The translations under genes were made by a program, and so were the position numbers. Below, in pieces: positions 6,105 through 11,151 of a stretch of 11,151 bases of DNA. The stretch comes from Azoarcus sp. Its GTDB lineage: Bacteria > Pseudomonadota > Gammaproteobacteria > Burkholderiales > Rhodocyclaceae. Position 1 is the stretch's first letter; each line of letters starts with the position of its first letter. Below the pieces are notes generated by a model. It did no database searches. It had not been told where the DNA came from and saw only the letters and a list, made by a program, of their open reading frames with translations. Location of the stretch: contig JAIRNL010000010.1 in assembly GCA_031258035.1 (NCBI GenBank), positions 1 to 11,151 of the forward strand, read 5' to 3'.

Positions 6105-7520
6105 ATGAACCATTCCGGCGATTCATTCATCCAGAATCGTACTTTCGACGAAATCGAAGTCGGTGACTCGGCGCAACTCACCCGCACCCTGCGCACCGCG
6201 GACATCCAGCTTTTCGCCGCCATCTCGGGCGACATCAATCCGACGCATCTCGACCCCGAGTTCGCCCAATCCGGGCAGTTCCGCGACATCGTCGGCCACA
6301 GCCTCTGGGGCGGCACCCTGGTTTCGGCCATCCTCGGCACCGAGTTTCCCGGCCCCGGCACGGTGTACGTCTCGCAGAACTTCAATTTCTGGCGGCCCGT
6401 GACGGTCGGCGACACACTCACCATCAGCGTGACCTGTAGCGAAAAGCACGAACACAACCACCATCTCGTCTTCGCGTGCAAGGCGGTCAACCAGAGCGGC
6501 GTCAAGGTCATGGACGGCAGCGCCGAAGTGGCGGCGCCGACCCAGAGAATCCGCCGCCCGAAAGTCCTGCCGCCCGAAATCAAGATCGCCGACCGGGAAG
6601 AACGCTTCCGCCGCCTGCTTTCCCTCACCGACGGCCTGCCCCCGATACGGATCGCGGTCGCCAGCCCGTGCGACGCCGAATCGCTGCGCGGGCCGCTCCA
6701 GGCCGCCGTCACCGGGCTCGTCACCCCCCTCCTGGTCGGCCCCGACCGCAGGATCCGCGCCGTGGCCGAGGAACAGATGCTGGATCTCAATGGCATCCGC
6801 ATCATCAACGTCCCGGACGACCGGGCCGCCGCCGAAGCGTCCGTGGCCCTGTGCCGCGACGAAGGCGTGGGCGCGCTGATGAAAGGATCGCTGAGCACCC
6901 GCGAACTCATGCGCGCCGTGCTCTCGAAGAGCGCCGGACTGCGCGGCGCGCGGCGCATCAGCCATGTCTCCATCGCCAGCGTGCCGGCCTACCCGAAACT
7001 GCTCCTGGTGACCGACGCGGCGATCAACATCGCCCCCACGCTCGAAGAAAAGGCCGACATCGTCCAGAACGCCATCGACCTCGCGCGGATCATGGGCGTC
7101 GTCGACCCCAGGGTCGCCCTCCTTGCCGCGACCGAGGCCATCAATCCGAAAATGCCCGCGACGCAGGATGCCGCCGCGCTTTGCGACATGGCGGCGCGCG
7201 GCCGCATCCAGGGCGGCCTGCTCGCCGGGCCGCTCTCCTTCGACAAGGCCGTCTCCCCCAGGGCGGCCAACATCAAGGACATCCGCTCTCCCGTGGCGGG
7301 AAACGCCGATATCCTCGTGGCCCCGGACATCGAAGCCGCCAACATCACCATCGGGCAACTCGAATATCTCGCCGATGCGCTGATGGCCGGCATCGTGCTC
7401 GGCGCCCGAGTGCCGATCGTGCTCACCACCCGCGCGGATACCGCGCAAACGCGCACGGTCTCGTGCGCCATTGCCCAGCTGATCCACCACCATAACAGCA
7501 AGGAGACAAGACCCACATGA
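6105..7520 (+). CDS. Bifunctional MaoC-type enoyl-CoA hydratase / phosphate acyltransferase
   Basis: A 471-residue fusion. Residues about 10-145 form a MaoC-like hot-dog (R)-enoyl-CoA hydratase domain with the active-site signature GDINPTHLD (42-50), which includes the catalytic Asp43 and His48, and GHSLWGG (64-70). Residues about 160-465 form a phosphate acetyl/butyryltransferase domain: KGSLSTRELM (260-269), TDAAINIAPTLEEK (303-316), NPKMPATQDA (347-356) and GPLSFDKAVS (375-384). This second domain swaps CoA for phosphate on an acyl group. The architecture matches the known proteobacterial bifunctional hydratase/Pta proteins. ATG start with GAGGG six bases upstream. Its stop overlaps the acetate kinase start as ATGA, implying translational coupling, so the acyl-phosphate made here is probably passed to the kinase. 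The natural acyl chain is unknown; the hydratase domain argues for crotonyl- or longer enoyl-CoA as well as acetyl-CoA. Confidence 0.93.
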   Translation: MNHSGDSFIQNRTFDEIEVGDSAQLTRTLRTADIQLFAAISGDINPTHLDPEFAQSGQFRDIVGHSLWGGTLVSAILGTEFPGPGTVYVSQNFNFWRPVTVGDTLTISVTCSEKHEHNHHLVFACKAVNQSGVKVMDGSAEVAAPTQRIRRPKVLPPEIKIADREERFRRLLSLTDGLPPIRIAVASPCDAESLRGPLQAAVTGLVTPLLVGPDRRIRAVAEEQMLDLNGIRIINVPDDRAAAEASVALCRDEGVGALMKGSLSTRELMRAVLSKSAGLRGARRISHVSIASVPAYPKLLLVTDAAINIAPTLEEKADIVQNAIDLARIMGVVDPRVALLAATEAINPKMPATQDAAALCDMAARGRIQGGLLAGPLSFDKAVSPRAANIKDIRSPVAGNADILVAPDIEAANITIGQLEYLADALMAGIVLGARVPIVLTTRADTAQTRTVSCAIAQLIHHHNSKETRPT

Positions 7521-8701
7521 AGTCCATACTCGTACTCAACGCCGGCTCGTCGAGCCTGAAGTTCGCGCTTTTTCCTCTTGAACCGACCCTCGCGGAACAT
7601 CCGGCGATCTCGGGCCAGATCGAAGGCATCGGCGCCACGCCCAGGCTCTCCGCCAAAAAAACGGACGGCACCCGCTACAAGGAAGACGTCGCGGTATCGG
7701 GCGACCAGACCGAACAGCACCGCGCCTCGCTGGCCTACCTGTTCCGCTGGCTCGCCGAGCACGCCCCCGAGCTGAAAATCGCCGCGGCGGGCCACCGCGT
7801 CGTCCACGGCGGCGAACGCTACAGCGCCCCGGTGAAGCTCGACGCCGCGACGCTCTCCGAACTCGAAACCCTCATCCCGCTCGCGCCCCTCCACCAGCCG
7901 CACAACCTGCGCGCGGTGGGCGAGATTTTCACCCTGCTGCCGGACGTGCCGCAGGTCGCCTGCTTCGATACCGCATTTCATCGCAGCAACCCCGAAGTCG
8001 CGCAAATCTACGGCCTGCCGCGCGCCCTCACCGAAGGCGGCATCAAAAGCTACGGCTTCCACGGCCTGTCCTACGACTACATCACCCGCGCCCTGCCGGA
8101 CGTCATCGGCGACAAGGCCCGGGGCGCGGTCGTGATCGCCCACCTGGGCAACGGCGCGTCGATGGCCGCCGTGCGCGACGGCAAGGGCGTGGCGACGACG
8201 ATGGGCTTTTCCACCATCAACGGCCTCATCATGGGCACCCGTTCGGGTTCGATCGACCCCGGCGTCCTGCTGTACCTGATCGACCAGAAAGGCATGGACT
8301 ACAAGGCGCTCACCCAGTTGCTGTACAAGGAATCGGGCCTTCTCGGCGTATCGGGCCTGAGCCAGGACATGCGCGACCTGCTCGCCTCCGACGCGGCCCC
8401 AGCCAAACAGGCGGTCGATCTCTTCTGCTACCGGATCGCCCGCGAACTCGGTTCGCTGGCCGCGGCGGCGGGCGGGCTGGACGCGCTCGTCTTCACCGGC
8501 GGCATCGGGGAACACTCCGCCGACATCCGCGGGCGCGTCTGCGCCCTCTCGGCCTGGCTCGGCATCGACATCGACCCGGCAGCCAACGGCGAAGACAAAC
8601 TGCGCATCGACCGCGCCGGAAGCCGCGTCGCCGTCGCCGTGGTGCCCACCAACGAAGAAGGCATGATCGCGCGCTATACGGCCGAGCTTCTGAAACCGTA
8701 G
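7517..8701 (+). CDS. ackA: Acetate kinase (acyl kinase)
   Basis: Interconverts acetyl-phosphate plus ADP with acetate plus ATP; cytosolic ASKHA-fold enzyme, 394 residues, normal length. Visible signatures: LNAGSSSLKF (7-16) with Asn8 and Lys15, GHRVVHGGE (92-100) with Arg94, Asp151 in CFDTAFH, FHG (181-183) with His182, HLGNGAS (209-215), MGTRSG (239-244) with Arg242, FTGGIGEHS (326-334), and the late Glu in PTNEEG (377-382). All catalytic positions known from the Methanosarcina enzyme are present. The stretch before MGTRSG reads GFSTING where that enzyme has GFTPLEG, so the Pro of its acetate pocket is replaced by Thr233; acyl preference may differ. Starts within the preceding stop (ATGA) with AAGGAG upstream. 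Followed by a 76-bp gap with a stem-loop before the pduL-like gene. Confidence 0.96.
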   Translation: MKSILVLNAGSSSLKFALFPLEPTLAEHPAISGQIEGIGATPRLSAKKTDGTRYKEDVAVSGDQTEQHRASLAYLFRWLAEHAPELKIAAAGHRVVHGGERYSAPVKLDAATLSELETLIPLAPLHQPHNLRAVGEIFTLLPDVPQVACFDTAFHRSNPEVAQIYGLPRALTEGGIKSYGFHGLSYDYITRALPDVIGDKARGAVVIAHLGNGASMAAVRDGKGVATTMGFSTINGLIMGTRSGSIDPGVLLYLIDQKGMDYKALTQLLYKESGLLGVSGLSQDMRDLLASDAAPAKQAVDLFCYRIARELGSLAAAAGGLDALVFTGGIGEHSADIRGRVCALSAWLGIDIDPAANGEDKLRIDRAGSRVAVAVVPTNEEGMIARYTAELLKP

Positions 8702-8732
8702 AGCGCCCGCGAATATCCCGCCCACGTCCGCC

Positions 8733-8760
8733 GCCGACCGCGCCCGCAGGCGCGGCCGGC
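8733..8760 (+). other. Intercistronic stem-loop between ackA and the pduL-like gene
   Basis: An 11-bp stem with one A-C mismatch: gccg-a-ccgcgcc (8733-8744), loop cgca, ggcgcgg-c-cggc (8749-8760). It lies 31 bp after the ackA stop and just before the AAGGAG of the next gene. No U-tract follows, so it is a poor intrinsic terminator. It could slow ribosomes or RNases, or separate the two messages. Confidence 0.5.
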
Positions 8761-8777
8761 GTCACAAGGAGAAAACA

Positions 8778-9356
8778 ATGGCTTACAAAGTCCCCGTCGG
8801 CATCTCGAACAAACATCTGCACCTGTCCGAACAGGATCTCGCCGCGCTCTTCGGCCCCGGACACAAGCTCACGCCGTACAAGGAGCTTGTGCAACCGGGC
8901 CAATACGCCGCCCATGAACAGGTCGATCTCGTCGGCCCCAAGGGCTCATTCAAGAACATCCGCATCATCGGCCCCACCCGGCCGCAAACGCAGGTCGAAA
9001 TTTCCAAGACCGACGCGCGGGCGCTCGGCATCGAGCCGCCCGTGCGCGAATCCGGCAAGCTGGAAGGCTCTCCCGGCATCAAGCTCGTCGGCCCCAGGGG
9101 CGAAGTCCAACTACAGTCCGGCGCCATCGTCGCGCTGCGCCATATCCATCTTTCCCCGGCGCAGGCCACGGACGCGGGCCTGAAAGACAAAGACCTCGTG
9201 GACGTGAAAACCTACGGCACGCGCCCGCTGGTTTTCGAGGACGTGCTCATCCGCTCGGGCGACGGACACTTCCGCGAGTTCCACATCGACACCGACGAAG
9301 CCAACGCGGCGGGTCTGGCCAACAGCGACGAAGTGGAAATCGTCAGGAAAAAGTAA
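8778..9356 (+). CDS. pduL: PduL-type phosphate acyltransferase (phosphotransacylase)
   Basis: 192 residues; converts acyl-CoA plus phosphate to acyl-phosphate plus CoA. It is unrelated in fold to Pta/Ptb. Both beta-barrel halves carry the expected metal-binding histidines: SNKHLHLS (10-17; His13, His15) and LRHIHLS (120-126; His122, His124). The end has EFHIDTDEANA (167-177), typical of the family. The usual N-terminal extension that targets PduL to bacterial microcompartments is absent: the domain starts at residue 5. No shell protein genes are near, so a free cytosolic form is likely. Strong ribosome-binding site (AAGGAG, six bases before ATG). It is the second phosphotransacylase of the block, and either partners the kinase upstream or has a different acyl range or direction. 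The symbol reflects family membership, not proven propionyl specificity. Confidence 0.92.
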   Translation: MAYKVPVGISNKHLHLSEQDLAALFGPGHKLTPYKELVQPGQYAAHEQVDLVGPKGSFKNIRIIGPTRPQTQVEISKTDARALGIEPPVRESGKLEGSPGIKLVGPRGEVQLQSGAIVALRHIHLSPAQATDAGLKDKDLVDVKTYGTRPLVFEDVLIRSGDGHFREFHIDTDEANAAGLANSDEVEIVRKK

Positions 9357-9375
9357 GGGCCGGAAAAGAACTCCC

Positions 9376-10278
9376 ATGGCCGGCGCCAGCCTGCTTGCCC
9401 TGATCGACGACATCGCCGCCATCCTCGACGATGTGGCGTTGATGACCAAGGTCGCCGCGAAGAAAACCGCCGGCGTCCTTGGCGACGACCTGGCTCTGAA
9501 CGCCCAGCAGGTCGCCGGCGTGCGGGCGGAACGGGAGTTGCCCGTGGTATGGGCCGTCGCCAGGGGCTCGCTCGTCAACAAGGCGATCCTCGTGCCCGTG
9601 GCGCTTCTCATCAGCGCCTTCCTGCCCTGGGCCATCACGCCCCTCCTGATGGCGGGCGGGCTCTATCTTTGCCTTGAAGGCATGGAAAAGATCGCCCACG
9701 GATTTCCGCGCAAAGCGGACGGGCACGGGGCAGCGGCCCCCCGCCAGGACGTATTGCAGAAACTCGCCGATCCGGATGTCGACCTCGTCCACCTGGAAAA
9801 AGAAAAAATCCGCGGCGCGATACGTACCGATTTCGTGCTCTCGACCGAAATCATCGTCATCGCGCTGGGCACCGTGGCGGGCGAAACCATGTCCAGGCAG
9901 ATCGCGGTGTTGATCGGCATCGCGCTCCTGATCACCGCCGGGGTCTATGGCCTCGTGGCCGTCATCGTCAAGCTGGACGACCTGGGGCTTTACCTGCACG
10001 ACAAGGGGAGTTCCGTGGCGCGGGCCGCCGGCAGGGCATTGCTGCTCGCCGCGCCCCTGCTCATGAAATTCCTCACCGTCGCCGGCACCGTTGCCATGTT
10101 CATGGTCGGCGGCGGCATCCTCGCCCATGGCCTGCCCATCGCCCACCACCTGACCGAATCGCTCTCGGGCGCGGCAGGCTTCCTGCTCCCGACGCTGGTG
10201 GACATTGCCGTCGGCCTCGCGGCGGGGGCGCTGGCGCTGGCTGGCCTGCGGGGGGCACAGCGCCTGCGGAATCGCTGA
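9376..10278 (+). CDS. DUF808 family inner-membrane protein
   Basis: A 300-residue protein of the DUF808 (YedI-like) family, function unknown. The N-terminus MAGASLLALIDDIAAILDDVA and the following KVAAKKTAGVLGDD are the conserved family opening. Hydrophobic segments suitable for membrane helices lie near 68-86, 88-104, 154-168, 175-198, 232-252 and 264-290. A charged loop around 108-150 probably faces the cytosol. No signal peptide. Starts at ATG 19 bp after the pduL-like stop, with GGAAAAG upstream, so likely co-transcribed. In this context it might help export or take up small organic acids or relieve proton stress, but nothing in the sequence shows this. No charged or metal motif in the membrane segments points to a mechanism. 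Confidence 0.85.
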   Translation: MAGASLLALIDDIAAILDDVALMTKVAAKKTAGVLGDDLALNAQQVAGVRAERELPVVWAVARGSLVNKAILVPVALLISAFLPWAITPLLMAGGLYLCLEGMEKIAHGFPRKADGHGAAAPRQDVLQKLADPDVDLVHLEKEKIRGAIRTDFVLSTEIIVIALGTVAGETMSRQIAVLIGIALLITAGVYGLVAVIVKLDDLGLYLHDKGSSVARAAGRALLLAAPLLMKFLTVAGTVAMFMVGGGILAHGLPIAHHLTESLSGAAGFLLPTLVDIAVGLAAGALALAGLRGAQRLRNR

Positions 10279-10305
10279 CACGCGGCCCCGCGCGATGCCG
10301 CCGAC

Positions 10306-10325
10306 CCGGAACGACGTTCTTCCGG
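10306..10325. terminator. Possible bidirectional stem-loop between convergent genes
   Basis: Arms ccggaa (10306-10311) and ttccgg (10320-10325) with an 8-base loop lie in the 48-bp gap between the converging DUF808 and ppiD stops. No U-run follows on either strand, so termination here may be weak or Rho-dependent. Confidence 0.3.
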
Positions 10326-10326
10326 C

Positions 10327-11151
10327 TCACTCCGCCTGACGCAGCGGCAGCCTGGCATCGACCTTGTAACGTATGCGCAGCGTGGCGAGGAAGGCATCGA
10401 AATCGCGCATGGCGAGCAGGCGCTCGTAATAGCGTTTCAGCTCGCCCAGGCGCGGATCGTCATCGCTGAAGGCCGGGTGCACGACCGCGTCGATCTGGTA
10501 GATCACGTAGGCATCATCGGGCAGCTCGACCCCCACCCAGACAGGCAGCTTCGCCACCGGCGCCGAGAAGACGGCCCGCACGGCCTCGGGCGGCAGCTCC
10601 GCCGGGCCGCCTCCGCCGCGCTGGTAAGTGCGCGCCTCGCTCCAGTCGCTGGCTACCGCTTCGCCCTTCTCCAGCCCGGCCAACACCGCGCCGCCCTTTT
10701 CCCGCACCAGGGTCAAGGCTTTTTCCCGCCGCAACAGGGCTTCGATCTGTCCGCGCACTTCTTCGAGCGGCACGCGCCGCGCCGCTTCGTGCTCGATCAC
10801 CCGCGCCGCCGACAGGGCGTTCAGCCCGGTTTCGATCGCCCGGGTGTTGTGGTGCTGCGCGATGGCGTCGTCCGCGAACAGCTCGGCGACCAGGGTTTCG
10901 CTGTGGATATCGCCGACGGCGTCGGCGCCGCGCTCGATCCAGTCGCTGCGCCGGATTTCGAGTCCGAACGCCTCGGCCACCGGCGCCAGGCTGTCAGGGG
11001 CCTGGTTGAACACCATCTCGGAAAACCTGTCGGCGTCCTCGGCGAACTTCTGCCCCGCCGCCTGCTTGCGCAGGCCGGCGACGATCTCGTCGCGCACTTC
11101 GGCGAGCGGACGCTTTTCCCCGCCCGGGCGGATCTCCGTCACCTGGAGGAT
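10327..11151 (-). CDS. ppiD: PpiD-like peptidyl-prolyl isomerase, C-terminal part (cut by window edge)
   Basis: 274 residues of the C-terminal end; the reading frame continues past the right edge, so the start is outside. PpiD is an inner-membrane-anchored periplasmic folding factor with an N-terminal helix, SurA-like chaperone domain, parvulin domain and C-terminal region. Visible here is the end of the parvulin domain, the last strand ILQVTEI (edge of window) followed by RPLAEVRDEI, and then the helical C-terminal region with a second copy of that pattern, VPLEEVRGQI. The parvulin catalytic residues are out of view. The end has FDAFLATLRIRYKV before a short charged tail. A GTG at 11142 could be mistaken for a start, but the frame and family similarity run through it. 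A SurA/PrsA-type relative is possible. Converges on the DUF808 gene, so it is not part of that operon. Confidence 0.85.
   Translation of the reverse strand: MLQVTEIRPGGEKRPLAEVRDEIVAGLRKQAAGQKFAEDADRFSEMVFNQAPDSLAPVAEAFGLEIRRSDWIERGADAVGDIHSETLVAELFADDAIAQHHNTRAIETGLNALSAARVIEHEAARRVPLEEVRGQIEALLRREKALTLVREKGGAVLAGLEKGEAVASDWSEARTYQRGGGGPAELPPEAVRAVFSAPVAKLPVWVGVELPDDAYVIYQIDAVVHPAFSDDDPRLGELKRYYERLLAMRDFDAFLATLRIRYKVDARLPLRQAE

Noticed and set aside
5906..6973. Upstream extension of the glmU frame giving an 808-residue protein
   Set aside because: The extension covers the divergent promoter region and the start of the opposite gene. GlmU's normal N-terminus begins at the ATG at 5905.
6123..7493. 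A 456-codon minus-strand open frame opposite the hydratase/acyltransferase fusion
   Set aside because: Low-complexity Gly/Asp/Arg/His-rich translation typical of a shadow frame; the plus-strand gene is clearly real.
6989..8725. A 578-codon minus-strand open frame opposite ackA
   Set aside because: Same shadow pattern; no recognisable motif and fully antisense to a conserved gene.

Overview
The window is GC-rich chromosomal DNA that codes densely on both strands. Gene content and protein style (GlmU/GlmS, a PpiD C-terminus, and a MaoC-phosphotransacylase fusion next to acetate kinase) suggest a proteobacterium, most likely a betaproteobacterium. The lineage is inferred from general resemblance, not from a search. 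No phage gene, transposase, CRISPR array, tRNA or rRNA was seen.

Layout: (a) 1-296 has no gene I can support. It holds a nested set of inverted repeats that looks like a small non-coding (MITE/REP-like) element. (b) 297-5905 is a minus-strand block, read right to left: glmU, glmS, a nitronate-monooxygenase-like flavoprotein, and a class III nucleotide cyclase fused to an FHA domain. Gaps are 33, 82 and about 33 bp, so they could share a transcript. (c) 5906-6104 is a divergent intergenic region. (d) 6105-10278 is a plus-strand block: a MaoC hydratase/phosphate acyltransferase fusion, acetate kinase, a PduL-type phosphotransacylase and a DUF808 membrane protein. (e) 10327-11151 is the C-terminal part of a PpiD-like periplasmic folding factor on the minus strand. 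It converges on the DUF808 gene and runs off the right edge.

Functionally, the minus block makes UDP-GlcNAc: GlmS forms glucosamine-6-phosphate and GlmU makes the last two steps. Two genes follow whose link to cell-wall precursors is unknown, a flavoprotein with a Cys-rich tail and a predicted cAMP/cGMP synthase with a phosphothreonine-binding domain. The plus block is an acyl-CoA/acyl-phosphate/acid module: two unrelated phosphotransacylases can interconvert acyl-CoA and acyl-phosphate, and the kinase can convert acyl-phosphate plus ADP to acid plus ATP. The fused hydratase domain points to substrates beyond acetyl-CoA.

Most genes belong to well-known families. The best candidates for something under-described are the doubled phosphotransacylase operon and the flavoprotein/cyclase-FHA pair.
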